38,901 nt of DNA from Lachnospiraceae bacterium (GTDB lineage Bacteria; Bacillota; Clostridia; Lachnospirales; Lachnospiraceae): the NCBI GenBank assembly GCA_910574285.1, contig CAJTAL010000041.1:1-38901 (forward strand). The letters are read 5' to 3'. This document shows positions 8,488-17,301 of the stretch, in pieces; position 1 is the stretch's first letter, and every line of letters begins with the position of its first letter. Under the pieces are notes generated by a model, which had not been told where the DNA came from, searched no databases, and worked only from the letters and a program-made list of their open reading frames with translations. Position numbers and translations under genes: made by a program.

Positions 8488-9708
8488 ATGGAAACATCAC
8501 CCTGGGACCGCCGCCGCAGGCGTCTCTTCGAAATAGTAGAAGTAGGAAATGACATCGACTGGCTCAGCCGCGGCTACGATTTCATGAATACCTTTTTCAT
8601 CATCGTCAACCTGGCTGCCAGCATCATGTACACCTTCGACAATATCCGAAGCTCCTACGGCTTCTGGCTTCTGATGCTGGAGAAGATTACGGTTGCCGCT
8701 TTCTGTGCAGACTATATATTAAGGCTTATCACCGCAAGATATCTCTACCCCGAGGTAAGCGGACCCAAAGCCCTGCTTAAATACACCTTTTCCTTCACGG
8801 GCATCGTAGACCTGCTATCCTTCCTGCCTTACTACCTGCCGTTTTTCTTCCCGTCGGGAGCCATCGCATTCCGGATGTTCAGGATCGTGCGCATCTTCCG
8901 GCTGTTTCGGATCAATGCCTATTACGATTCGTTAAATGTGATCACTGAGGTTATTTCAAGCAAGCGTCAGCAGCTCTTCTCCTCTGTATTTATCATTCTG
9001 GTGCTCATGCTCGCCTCCAGCCTGTGCATGTACAGCCTGGAACACAACGCCCAGCCCGAAGTGTTCAGCAACGCTTTCTCCGGAATCTGGTGGTCTGTAT
9101 CCACGCTGCTCACTGTAGGCTACGGGGATATTTACCCCATTACCTCCATGGGAAAATTATTTGGAATCTTCATCTCTTTCCTCGGAGTCGGCATGGTAGC
9201 CATCCCCACCGGTATTATTTCCGCGGGATTTGTTGACCAGTATTCGCATATCAAGAGAATCAGCGAACACGGACAGGAAGAAGCTGTTCATTTCATTAAG
9301 ATACAGTTAAAAGAACATGATTCGTGGGTGGGACAGACCATCGCCCAGCTCGGACTCCCTGAGAAGGTGATCGTCGCAGTGATTAAACGAAGCCAGAAAA
9401 TCCTTATTCCCAGAGGCGATACAGTGCTGCATGTGAATGATACCATTGTCCTTGGGGCGGAATCTTTCCAGGACCACGAACATATCAATCTCAAAGAGGT
9501 AGTTCTGCAGAAACACAATCCCTGGAACGGCCAGCGTATCCGTGACCTGGATATCTCCCGCAAGACCGTGATCATCCTGATCAAACGCAAGAACAAAGCG
9601 CTGATTCCCAATGGAAATATGGTTCTTCGGGAAGGTGACACCATTATTCTGTATACACAGATGCATTTTGCGAACTCGAACAATCTGGAAATAGATATAG
9701 AAGTCTGA
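8488..9708 (+). CDS. voltage-gated-type potassium channel with two TrkA_C domains
   Basis: A 406-residue ion channel. The six-helix core includes an S4-like segment with regularly spaced arginines (FRMFRIVRIFRLFRI, residues about 128-142). A pore loop follows with the K+ selectivity filter TVGYGD at 209-214. The cytoplasmic part (about 260-406) holds two successive TrkA_C (RCK-C-type) domains, each with the words W(V/N)GQ, a VI(V/I)..IKR strand, LIP.G and a VNDTI/REGDTI strand. No complete Rossmann RCK-N domain is seen, so gating by a small ligand at TrkA_C is likely. The start is the ATG at 8488 with TGGAGGA 9-14 bases upstream. An earlier in-frame ATG at 8368 would overlap the regulator gene and has no such site. 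It is probably cotranscribed with the AraC-type gene or the following AAA gene. Confidence 0.9.
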   Translation: METSPWDRRRRRLFEIVEVGNDIDWLSRGYDFMNTFFIIVNLAASIMYTFDNIRSSYGFWLLMLEKITVAAFCADYILRLITARYLYPEVSGPKALLKYTFSFTGIVDLLSFLPYYLPFFFPSGAIAFRMFRIVRIFRLFRINAYYDSLNVITEVISSKRQQLFSSVFIILVLMLASSLCMYSLEHNAQPEVFSNAFSGIWWSVSTLLTVGYGDIYPITSMGKLFGIFISFLGVGMVAIPTGIISAGFVDQYSHIKRISEHGQEEAVHFIKIQLKEHDSWVGQTIAQLGLPEKVIVAVIKRSQKILIPRGDTVLHVNDTIVLGAESFQDHEHINLKEVVLQKHNPWNGQRIRDLDISRKTVIILIKRKNKALIPNGNMVLREGDTIILYTQMHFANSNNLEIDIEV

Positions 9709-9726
9709 TAGGAAAGGGGTAAATTC

Positions 9727-11352
9727 ATGGGAAATTATCTGAATAATACAGACCCGCTTATTGCATATACAAAGGTTTATAAAAGCCCGTTTTTTGTTGA
9801 TAAATCGGAAATCCTTACAAAGATCATCCCAAGAATAGGGACCACCGAAAATTATATCTGCCTCACCAGACCCCGCCGATTCGGCAAGTCGATTATGGCA
9901 AATATGATCGGCGCTTTTTTCTCTAATGGCTGTGATTCCAGAGAAATCTTTGATAATCTGGATATCGCAGGCTCGTCCCTGTATAAGAAACATATAAACC
10001 AGCATACTGTAATATCCATTTCCTTCAACCGGCTTCCCCGGCGATGCCTTAATTATGAGCAGTATATCAGCCGCATTGAGCGCAAAATGATGGATGATCT
10101 CTCTGAACTATATCCGCATGTAAAGATCGATCCGGAAGATGCAGTATGGGATGCTCTGAAGGCTGTCTATCAGGCAGATCCTGATACACGTTTTATATTC
10201 GTAATGGATGAATGGGATTTCATTTTCCACAGGGATTTTGTAACTGAGCAGGATAAAAAAGAATATATTGATTTCTTGAGTAATCTTCTTAAGGACCAGC
10301 CGTACGTGGACCTTGCATATATGACGGGTATCCTTCCCATTGCCAAGTATTCAAGCGGTTCCGAATTGAATATGTTTTTAGAATACACCATGGCTTCCGA
10401 GGAAATGTTCGGGGATGCATTCGGATTCACAGAATCGGAAGTAGATCATCTTTTTGAAAAATTTATGATAAACCAGAAAAACCCAAACATCACTCGAGAA
10501 GACTTAAAAAAATGGTACGATGGTTATTCTTCAAAATCGGGAGTACGCATTTACAACCCCCGGTCCGTGGTGGCGGCTCTGACGAATAATAATCTTGGGA
10601 ACTACTGGACCAGTTCTGGTCCTTATGATGAGATCTGTTACTATATCAATCATAATACAGACGCAGTTCGCGACGACCTTGCACGAATGGCAGCAGGAAT
10701 CCCTGTGCCCGCCAATATCCGCGAATATGCCGCAACCTCCATGAATCTTACCAGCAAAAATGAGATATTCTCCGCAATGACAATTTATGGGTTTTTATGC
10801 TATGAAAAAGGCTGTGTCCGAATTCCTAATCATGAATTAATGGAAAGATTTGATGATATGCTGCGCAAAGAACCTTCTCTTGGATATATATATCAGCTTG
10901 CGCAGGAATCTGAGAAAATGCTGCATGCAACACTCACCGGTGACACAGAAACAATGATTGAAATATTAGAATACGCTCACAACACGGAGATTCCTTTGTT
11001 AAACTATAATAACGAAACCGATCTGACAGCTTTGTTGAACTTAATATACCTTGCGGCACGCGATTCGTATCGAATTGAACGGGAAGATAAAGCAGGGATC
11101 GGATATGTAGACTTCATCTTCTATCCCGAAGTCGATAAAAAAGCAGATGGAATTATCCTTGAATTAAAGGTAGGCCATACAGCCGACGAAGCGATTCAGC
11201 AGATCAAGGACAAAAAATATACATTAAAATTTAGAGGAAAAATCGGCGAATCTCCCAGATATACCGGTCGAATCCTGGGTGTGGGAATCGCTTATGATAA
11301 GAAGACAAAAGAGCATGCCTGTAAAATCGAAGTACTGCGCAAAGCAATATAA
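9727..11352 (+). CDS. AAA-ATPase-like / PD-(D/E)XK nuclease family protein (intact)
   Basis: A 541-residue protein of the two-domain family common in gut bacteria. The N-terminal AAA-ATPase-like domain has FFVDKSEIL leading to Walker A TRPRRFGKS (residues about 47-55), Walker B FIFVMDEWDF (about 157-166), YMTGILPIAKY and KKWYDGYSS. The C-terminal DUF1703-type nuclease fold has an acidic strand GYVDFIFYP and the ELK motif in IILELKVGH (about 470-485), followed by AIQQIKDKKY. The catalytic Asp, Glu and Lys all appear to be present. A GGAAAGGGG ribosome site precedes the ATG, 18 bases after the channel gene. The cellular role of this family is not settled. It is full length, in contrast to the broken copy at 4771-6015, from which it is quite diverged, so they are not a recent duplication. 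Confidence 0.85.
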   Translation: MGNYLNNTDPLIAYTKVYKSPFFVDKSEILTKIIPRIGTTENYICLTRPRRFGKSIMANMIGAFFSNGCDSREIFDNLDIAGSSLYKKHINQHTVISISFNRLPRRCLNYEQYISRIERKMMDDLSELYPHVKIDPEDAVWDALKAVYQADPDTRFIFVMDEWDFIFHRDFVTEQDKKEYIDFLSNLLKDQPYVDLAYMTGILPIAKYSSGSELNMFLEYTMASEEMFGDAFGFTESEVDHLFEKFMINQKNPNITREDLKKWYDGYSSKSGVRIYNPRSVVAALTNNNLGNYWTSSGPYDEICYYINHNTDAVRDDLARMAAGIPVPANIREYAATSMNLTSKNEIFSAMTIYGFLCYEKGCVRIPNHELMERFDDMLRKEPSLGYIYQLAQESEKMLHATLTGDTETMIEILEYAHNTEIPLLNYNNETDLTALLNLIYLAARDSYRIEREDKAGIGYVDFIFYPEVDKKADGIILELKVGHTADEAIQQIKDKKYTLKFRGKIGESPRYTGRILGVGIAYDKKTKEHACKIEVLRKAI

Positions 11353-11400
11353 TTCCCCCCTCCTTTTTCAGCAGAAATAAGATTCGCAATCCGGCAAAAT

Positions 11401-11445
11401 GCCCACCCTGTTACCGCCAGGATGGGCAAATCATTTTTCATTTTT
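11401..11445. terminator. bidirectional hairpin terminator
   Basis: Arms GCCCACCCTG (11401-11410) and CAGGATGGGC (11418-11427) with a 7-base loop. T-rich sequence follows on the plus strand (11431-11445), and a short T run lies on the minus side. It sits between the convergent AAA gene and response-regulator gene. Its core is nearly the same as the hairpin at 4727-4759. Confidence 0.75.
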
Positions 11446-11472
11446 CCCTGCAAAACATATATTATTAATATG

Positions 11473-12207
11473 TCAGAGCCTCTCCAGCAGAGTTCCCTTC
11501 ATATTCCTTGAAAATATACATTTTTCTCCGTTTTTCATAAGAATCTCTCGGCTCTTAAGATCCAGTTGAGCAATCTGTTCTACATTGACAAGATAAGCCC
11601 TGTGAACCCGCAGGAACCTCTTTCCAAACTTCTCTTCCAGGTCCTGCATGCTCCCGATAAAGTCCATCCTGTCGTTGACCGCATGTAATTCTATTCTATG
11701 AGTCCGTCCCGCTGTCTCGAAAAACACAATCTCGTCCACCGGGATATGCCTTACAACATCCATCACCTTTACCGAGAAGAATTCCCGCTCTTCCCCTTCT
11801 TCTCTGCGCATCCGTTCCGTAATAACTTTCAGGCAATGGCGGATGCCCTCCTGCATTTTCCGCGGGTTTCCCTTCACAATATAGTCTAATGCTTCCAGAT
11901 GATAACGGAATGTCTCAAAAGCCAGATCCTGGAATGCCGTCACATAGATCAGGAATCCTCTGGAATCCAGCCTGCGGATCTCCTGGCCGAGGCCGAATCC
12001 ATCCATAGGCTCCCCCTTTAACTCTATATCCAGGAAATAAATCCCCCGTCCAGGGGATTCCCTCACAGCCCGGATAATTTCTTCCGGGTGCCCGCTGCAC
12101 AGGGCAATCTCCATATCATAGCCTTCCATCAGAATCTGCTTCCTCAGATATTCCTTCTGGGCAGCACGTATCATAGCATCATCCTCACAAATATACACCG
12201 GAAGCAT
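11473..12207 (-). CDS. LytTR-family response regulator
   Basis: A 244-residue AgrA/LytR-type regulator. The receiver domain (about 1-125) has the acidic pocket CEDD at 8-10 and the phosphoacceptor Asp60 in YFLDIELKG. The C-terminal LytTR DNA-binding domain (about 140-244) includes FFETAGRTHRI and FLRVHRAYLVNVEQI. An AGGAGGG ribosome site precedes the ATG. It follows the membrane protease gene by 28 bases and shares a run of same-strand genes with the GHKL kinase at 13389-14753, its likely partner. LytTR regulators usually control secreted-peptide, bacteriocin or surface functions, and here the likely targets are the neighbouring protease and ABC genes. Confidence 0.9.
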   Translation of the reverse strand: MLPVYICEDDAMIRAAQKEYLRKQILMEGYDMEIALCSGHPEEIIRAVRESPGRGIYFLDIELKGEPMDGFGLGQEIRRLDSRGFLIYVTAFQDLAFETFRYHLEALDYIVKGNPRKMQEGIRHCLKVITERMRREEGEEREFFSVKVMDVVRHIPVDEIVFFETAGRTHRIELHAVNDRMDFIGSMQDLEEKFGKRFLRVHRAYLVNVEQIAQLDLKSREILMKNGEKCIFSRNMKGTLLERL

Positions 12208-12235
12208 ACTTCTTCCCTCCTACTATCTGATGTCT

Positions 12236-13267
12236 TCACTGGACCGCCGGCTTTTCCCGGTACTGCTTTGCGAATAGGAATAATCCAAAAAGCAGACCGT
12301 TTGTCAGCAGGGCAATCGGGATATCGCCCCATGTTACACTTTGATTCATCAGCGCATCTGCGGAAAATTCTCCGGAGATGACCAATGCCAGATTATTATT
12401 CAGAAAATGTACGATTACAGGCGCCCATATATTCTCCGTCTTCATATACACATAACCCATAAAAATGCCTATACCCACACAGGTAATGATCTGGTTTATC
12501 GTCATGATCACACCTTTATCCGGGGTCACATAGAAAAAGAAATCCAACGGCAGATGCCAGATTCCCCATACTGCTCCCAGAATCAGAACGCCCTTTCGCG
12601 CCCCGAACCTTTTCTGGAGAACAGGCTGCAGATAATATCTCCACCCATACTCCTCCCCAAAGAACGCGATATACCCCAGCACAAAATTCAACGGCAGCGT
12701 ACCTATCGTAATCCACGCCGCAGGACTCTTCATAATATCCAAAAATGCTGTAAGCTGCCCCATGGAAGCATATCCTATTGCAGCCCGCAGAAAATATAAT
12801 CCTAAAAATATAAGAATACAACATACAGTCGCTTTCCCCTTCTTCCACCTCAGACCATATGCCGCGCGCTTTCTCTTCCCTGACGCCAGAAGACAGACCA
12901 GACATAGTATATTCCCTATAATCAAAATAAATTGAATCCCGAGAAGCCACACAGACACACTTCCTCCCGGCATCGCGATCTCCTTATCCGGAAATATTAC
13001 GGAAAGTATTGTAACTACTATCGAAATCAGTGTTATCAAAATATACCCCCGGTAGAACGCTCTCGGCATATCCGCATCTTCCCTGCGGGTCAGAAGAAAC
13101 GCAAACATCACACCCATCGCAGGATATAACATCTGCGCATTGGGAAATGCGCTTAAGTTAATCTGCTTCACACTCCCATACCACATCAAAATCCCCATCA
13201 GATAAGGAATCCCATAAGCAATCACTGCAAAAATCATAAGCTGCCGTTTTTCTGTCTTTGAACCCAT
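12236..13267 (-). CDS. CPBP family intramembrane metalloprotease (CAAX/Abi type)
   Basis: A 343-residue membrane protein with about eight hydrophobic segments. The CPBP catalytic motifs are complete: Glu-Glu with Arg at 205, 206 and 210 (FFGEEYGWRYY), His238 in WGIWHLPLDFF, and His287 with Asn291 in VIVHFLNNN. Bacterial members include bacteriocin self-immunity and processing proteins. I start it at the ATG at 13267, behind AGGGAGAATAAAG. An in-frame ATG eight codons earlier would contain that ribosome site. The gene lies between the histidine kinase and the response regulator, so it probably acts in the same pathway, for example in immunity or in trimming or sensing a membrane peptide. That role is inferred. 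Confidence 0.9.
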   Translation of the reverse strand: MGSKTEKRQLMIFAVIAYGIPYLMGILMWYGSVKQINLSAFPNAQMLYPAMGVMFAFLLTRREDADMPRAFYRGYILITLISIVVTILSVIFPDKEIAMPGGSVSVWLLGIQFILIIGNILCLVCLLASGKRKRAAYGLRWKKGKATVCCILIFLGLYFLRAAIGYASMGQLTAFLDIMKSPAAWITIGTLPLNFVLGYIAFFGEEYGWRYYLQPVLQKRFGARKGVLILGAVWGIWHLPLDFFFYVTPDKGVIMTINQIITCVGIGIFMGYVYMKTENIWAPVIVHFLNNNLALVISGEFSADALMNQSVTWGDIPIALLTNGLLFGLFLFAKQYREKPAVQ

Positions 13268-13388
13268 CTTTATTCTCCCTTCTTCCTTCATTGACAGCTT
13301 TATTTTAACTGATTACACATATTTTGCAGTGAAAAATGCCCGAACTGTTCTTCTCAATGCCCAAATCGGTATCAACATATCTAGTGCA

Positions 13389-14753
13389 CTAGGATTCCTG
13401 TATCTTCAGCTCCTGAATAAAATATCCGTCCTGTATCGTGGTAAGTGACAGGGCTTTCTCATATTTTCCTAAAATTCTCTTATAATTATTAAGTCCGATA
13501 CCTCTTCCGTCTCCTTTGGTAGAATACCCCGCCGTCCCAAGTTTATGAAAATCCACAGACGAATACAGTGTATTTTTTACGAGAAACGTCGTATATCCCC
13601 CCTGGCTGCTGATCATAATCTGGACACGTCCGTCCTTCTTCCCCTGCACCTCTTCCATGGCATTATCCAGAAGAATTCCCAGACAGCGGCACAGATCCGT
13701 ACTGCGTACCCGTGTTTCCTTAAAAGGTTTCAGGACGTCCAGTTCACAATGGATCTCCTCCTTTTGCATCGTATGTAATTTCTCCAGAAACAGCCCTTTC
13801 ACCTCTGTCACCCGAATATTGGCAAGCTGATTCATAAGCCGGATCTGGCTTCCTACCTGCAGGTCAAAATCCTCCGTCATCTCCTGAATATAACCCTGAA
13901 TCGCCTCAAGATTCCCCTCTTCAGCCTGCAGATACATCCCCGACATCATATTTTTAAAATCATGTCTGAATCTTCTTACTTCTTTCTGCAGCCCTTCCAG
14001 ATTCTCAATATACGCTCCCTGCTGCCTGAGGCTCACTTCCTGATCCTCGATTCTTTTCTGCTGGATCCCCTCCCGTCCTGTATGCATGAAGATCATATAG
14101 ATGATCAGAAGGAAGATAAACGCAGTCGCCGGATTATAACCGGCGTCCTTGGCGCTGATCTCCACAGTCTCCTGCACGATCTGGGACAGCACCGGATATA
14201 AGACAAGAAAAACCAGAACCGCCGGTCCAAGTTTCTGCCCTTCCCATTGGCTGAACAACTTACCGGCCCTTGTCCTGTACAGAAGCCCAATCACCAGTAA
14301 GAGTGCAAGCGGTACCATAACCCACTCCTGGAACAAGTATTCCCGCCTTTCTGACTGGATTTCCAGATGATAGAATTTATCCGGCGCAAATATATCCGCC
14401 AGATTCCAGCCAACTGCATACAAGATAATCTGAAAAACCGACGTCGCCAGACATATCTCATACGGCTTCTCATACATCACCCGCAGAAACAGCATAATTC
14501 CGACGATCTCAACATAATTGAATATAATCTCTCCGCCCTCATGCGGCCATGCAAACATACCCGTTTTATAGAAGACGCTGCCAATCAAGGCTGCTGCAAA
14601 TATATACAGTATCAGCGATCCAAAGATGGTATAATAGTGTTTTCGATTCTTGTAAGGTATCTCTCCCAGAAGCAGAAGAGATGCGCATACATGAAAAATC
14701 ACGGTAATACCTACACTGAACAGGTTCCCGCACATTACCTCAAAAAAAGACAT
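13389..14753 (-). CDS. GHKL-domain sensor histidine kinase
   Basis: A 454-residue AgrC-like kinase. The first 225 residues hold about six membrane segments that form the sensor. A coiled-coil linker (about 230-260) follows, then the H-box FRHDFKNMM with His264 as the likely phosphorylated residue. The C-terminal ATPase domain of the HATPase_c_5 type has the N-box LCRCLGILLDNAMEE and the G-box KGDGRGIGLNNYK. A GGAAGGGAGATG ribosome site precedes the ATG. It pairs with the LytTR regulator at 11473-12207. No agrB-like peptide exporter or precursor peptide gene was found beside it, so its signal may be an external peptide or membrane disturbance. Confidence 0.9.
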   Translation of the reverse strand: MSFFEVMCGNLFSVGITVIFHVCASLLLLGEIPYKNRKHYYTIFGSLILYIFAAALIGSVFYKTGMFAWPHEGGEIIFNYVEIVGIMLFLRVMYEKPYEICLATSVFQIILYAVGWNLADIFAPDKFYHLEIQSERREYLFQEWVMVPLALLLVIGLLYRTRAGKLFSQWEGQKLGPAVLVFLVLYPVLSQIVQETVEISAKDAGYNPATAFIFLLIIYMIFMHTGREGIQQKRIEDQEVSLRQQGAYIENLEGLQKEVRRFRHDFKNMMSGMYLQAEEGNLEAIQGYIQEMTEDFDLQVGSQIRLMNQLANIRVTEVKGLFLEKLHTMQKEEIHCELDVLKPFKETRVRSTDLCRCLGILLDNAMEEVQGKKDGRVQIMISSQGGYTTFLVKNTLYSSVDFHKLGTAGYSTKGDGRGIGLNNYKRILGKYEKALSLTTIQDGYFIQELKIQES

Positions 14754-14858
14754 TTTCTCATCTCCCTTCCGCAGTCGGTTTATTCCTACGAGCAGCGTGC
14801 CAGGCTGGCATGATTACATAATTACATGTACATCTGACGCCGGCAGCGTGGTCTTTTA

Positions 14859-16457
14859 CTATGCCCGCAGTCTGAAAGTCCTTGGCGCCAGCCGGTAAAC
14901 CAGTACACATGCGGCCGCACAATAGACCACACAGAAAATAATCGTCCCAAGACCGAACACAAAAGTAGACATCCGAAGCTGCATAAATCCATAGCAGAAC
15001 AGGTATGTAGCTATCACCACAATCCGGTACGTTCCGCTCTTGATCTCCGTTCCTGCGTTATAAGGCTGCAGGAGATAATAGATCGTCAGATAATGCATGG
15101 AAAAGAACGCGCTCATACACAGAACAGATATAAGCAGCATAACATAATTCAAAGGATCCTCCGTACCTCCGGACAGATACAATAAAGCGGCAAGTCCCGC
15201 TCCGATCACAAACGCCGGCAGCAGATTAACCTTCATGATCTCCCGGAGCCGAATCCAGAAAAGCTTCAAGATACACTCCGGCCGTTTATAAAACGAATAA
15301 GTCAGAAGACTGTGGTCACAGTTCATGAACAGTACATTCGTAAATCCCGTCCCCCTGTTGATACAATACATAATAAAAACAAAATACGGCAGATTCGTAA
15401 GCACCAGATGATTCACCTTCCCCTTGATCTCAGGGAACAGAAATATCCCCAGGATACCTGCGCACATGATACACAGGCTGATGAAAGCAATCCGTTTCGA
15501 AGATTTCCAGAGTATCTTCTGATGACGCCTGATAAACAGTTCATTCAGGTATTCGAACCCCTTACGGCTGCTCCCGGCCCCTTCCTCTATCTGTATGACT
15601 TTCTCACTCTGGCGCTTGACCGAACGCCTGGCTTCCTCCACCTGGTGCATATGCTGCGTCAGGATCTGCTGATAGACCTCCCTGAACTCTGTAAACGTCC
15701 ATATCTTCCGAAAAGACACTATCCCGCCCAGGATCCCGCACACCAGTATCGCCGCGCTTACTGTTTCCGGCAGTACACAGTTCCCGATTACCGGAATACC
15801 CAGAACTGCCGCCGCCGGAATTCCATAGGCCGCCGCCAAAGACAGGGCGATTAATATCCATCCCCTGACGCCTATCTGATTCTCACTTACCGCATATCCC
15901 GTCCGTTCGTATTTTCTTAAAGACCATGCAACCACCGCAAGCTTCATACCCGCCGCTGCAAAAGGAAGCAAAAGGCACTGCCATATCGTCAGTCCGCTCA
16001 TCTTCCCGAAGATCATGCCGAAGATCAGATACCCCGTCAATATCTTCAGCATCTCATATACGTACATAGACAGCGCATACTCCCTGGCATCCATCTTAAG
16101 AAGAATCAGCGCGTAATATTTATCTTTTGTCGGGTTGAATATATAAGTATTCGTCGGCGCTCCGATCAAAGTCAGAATCACAAAAATATGTAAAAATGTC
16201 TGCCTCTCCGGCACCGTCTTGCAGAAACCGGCGGCCAGTGCGATCATAATCAGAAAATACAGGAATTTCCCAAGAAACGCCTTGATAAACTCCCATATGC
16301 CGGACATAATATTCGCGAATATCTTATAATCCGGATCCCTGTACAATTCCTGCGGGAATAATCTTTTCAACACCGGAACCTGCTTCAGGGAATATAGAAT
16401 CGTATTGACGCGATATGTATTTTTCAGTGAATATGCTATTTTAAATGTTTTGTTCAT
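14859..16457 (-). CDS. ABC transporter membrane protein
   Basis: A 532-residue polytopic protein with roughly ten hydrophobic segments and a charged cytoplasmic loop near residues 255-305 (QHMHQVEEARRSVKRQSEK). It resembles the large membrane partners that accompany a single ATPase in clostridial export-type systems, but I do not recognise a named subfamily. The start (MNKTFKIAYSL) has AGAGGGA a few bases upstream. It follows the ATPase gene by 41 bases and precedes the kinase gene by 105 bases, a gap in which no small peptide gene was seen. Export of a peptide, lipid or drug is plausible, but the substrate is unknown. Confidence 0.75.
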   Translation of the reverse strand: MNKTFKIAYSLKNTYRVNTILYSLKQVPVLKRLFPQELYRDPDYKIFANIMSGIWEFIKAFLGKFLYFLIMIALAAGFCKTVPERQTFLHIFVILTLIGAPTNTYIFNPTKDKYYALILLKMDAREYALSMYVYEMLKILTGYLIFGMIFGKMSGLTIWQCLLLPFAAAGMKLAVVAWSLRKYERTGYAVSENQIGVRGWILIALSLAAAYGIPAAAVLGIPVIGNCVLPETVSAAILVCGILGGIVSFRKIWTFTEFREVYQQILTQHMHQVEEARRSVKRQSEKVIQIEEGAGSSRKGFEYLNELFIRRHQKILWKSSKRIAFISLCIMCAGILGIFLFPEIKGKVNHLVLTNLPYFVFIMYCINRGTGFTNVLFMNCDHSLLTYSFYKRPECILKLFWIRLREIMKVNLLPAFVIGAGLAALLYLSGGTEDPLNYVMLLISVLCMSAFFSMHYLTIYYLLQPYNAGTEIKSGTYRIVVIATYLFCYGFMQLRMSTFVFGLGTIIFCVVYCAAACVLVYRLAPRTFRLRA

Positions 16458-16498
16458 ATACTTATCCCTCTTACTATTCTAACTCATAGTCCCTGCCG

Positions 16499-17209
16499 CT
16501 AATCTATCGGTCTTTCATCTCTCAGGACAGCCAGAATCTTCTCCTTAAATTCATGGCTGTCCATATCCGTCTTATCTACCTTATCCAACACGCCGTGATT
16601 CAACAGCACGATCTCGTCACAGAGATCCAGCGCAAGATCCATAATATGTGTCGATACAATAATAATGCGGTTCTCTTTAAGCGACCTGAGGATCTGCTTC
16701 ATCTCTTCCGCCACTACGACATCCAGAGAAGTCAGCGGCTCATCCAGAAGCAGAAGATTGGGCTTCGCTATGATATTGACCAACATCTGCATCTTATTCT
16801 TCATTCCATGGGAATAATCCTTCAGAAGCTTATCTCTGTCCTCCGGCGCAATACTCATATAGTCAAAATATGCATCCAAATTCTTTGATTCTTCGATCTT
16901 ATCCTCATGGATGTCTATAAAAAACTTAAGAAATTCCCGTCCTGTCAAAAACTCCGGCACCGTCGGCGCGGACAGTACATATCCGATATCGTCAGGAACC
17001 GTCTCTCTCTTCTGCCCGCCCTCTTCCAGATAAAAGTTTCCGCCGTCCGCTTTCATATCTTTGTTCAGACAATTAAAGAGCGTCGTCTTGCCCGCGCCGT
17101 TACGCCCCAGAAGCCCGTAGATCTTACCGCTTTCAAAAGTAAAATCTATATCACGGAGTACCTCTTTCTTCTCAAAATGCTTCACCAGATGTTCAATCGT
17201 AAATCTCAT
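16499..17209 (-). CDS. ABC transporter ATP-binding protein
   Basis: A 236-residue ATPase. Walker A is GLLGRNGAGKTT (about residue 34), the signature is an atypical YSHGMKNKM instead of LSGGQ, Walker B is LLLLDEPLTSLD, and the switch His is in IVSTHIMD. It is of the DrrA/YhaQ-like class that partners with a separate membrane protein, here the downstream gene. I choose the ATG at 17209, about 7 bases after GAAGGA, over the longer frame that would start at 17302 and read through the promoter and palindrome at 17252-17289. Confidence 0.9.
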   Translation of the reverse strand: MRFTIEHLVKHFEKKEVLRDIDFTFESGKIYGLLGRNGAGKTTLFNCLNKDMKADGGNFYLEEGGQKRETVPDDIGYVLSAPTVPEFLTGREFLKFFIDIHEDKIEESKNLDAYFDYMSIAPEDRDKLLKDYSHGMKNKMQMLVNIIAKPNLLLLDEPLTSLDVVVAEEMKQILRSLKENRIIIVSTHIMDLALDLCDEIVLLNHGVLDKVDKTDMDSHEFKEKILAVLRDERPID

Positions 17210-17251
17210 ATACATTCCTTCTTTCCTGCAGGCCCTGTGAACCGCCTTAGA

Positions 17252-17289
17252 TGATAATATATTATATATATTATCACTGGAAATGTCAT
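17252..17289 (-). promoter_or_regulatory. promoter and 25-bp palindromic operator of the ABC operon
   Basis: Minus-strand ATGACA (17289-17284), 17 bases, TATAAT (17266-17261) begins just after the stop codon of the XRE regulator gene. The -10 box lies inside a perfect palindrome at 17252-17276, with half sites TGATAATATAT and ATATATTATCA around a 3-base centre. An operator overlapping -10 fits repression, most simply by the XRE regulator encoded directly upstream. The binding partner is inferred. Confidence 0.6.
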
Positions 17290-17301
17290 CTATAAAAATC
17301 A

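Noticed and set aside
9307-10005. Minus-strand open frame (232 codons) spanning the channel and AAA genes
   Set aside because: It crosses the junction of two well-supported plus-strand genes and shows no domain or ribosome site.
13292-13388. A 21-codon minus-strand frame (starting MLIPIWALRRT) between kinase and protease as a signalling peptide gene
   Set aside because: There is no ribosome site before its ATG, no leader-peptide features, and it is short enough to arise by chance.
11473-14753. A complete agr quorum-sensing system
   Set aside because: Kinase and regulator resemble AgrC and AgrA, but no AgrB protease or AgrD precursor is present. The protease here is the unrelated CPBP type.
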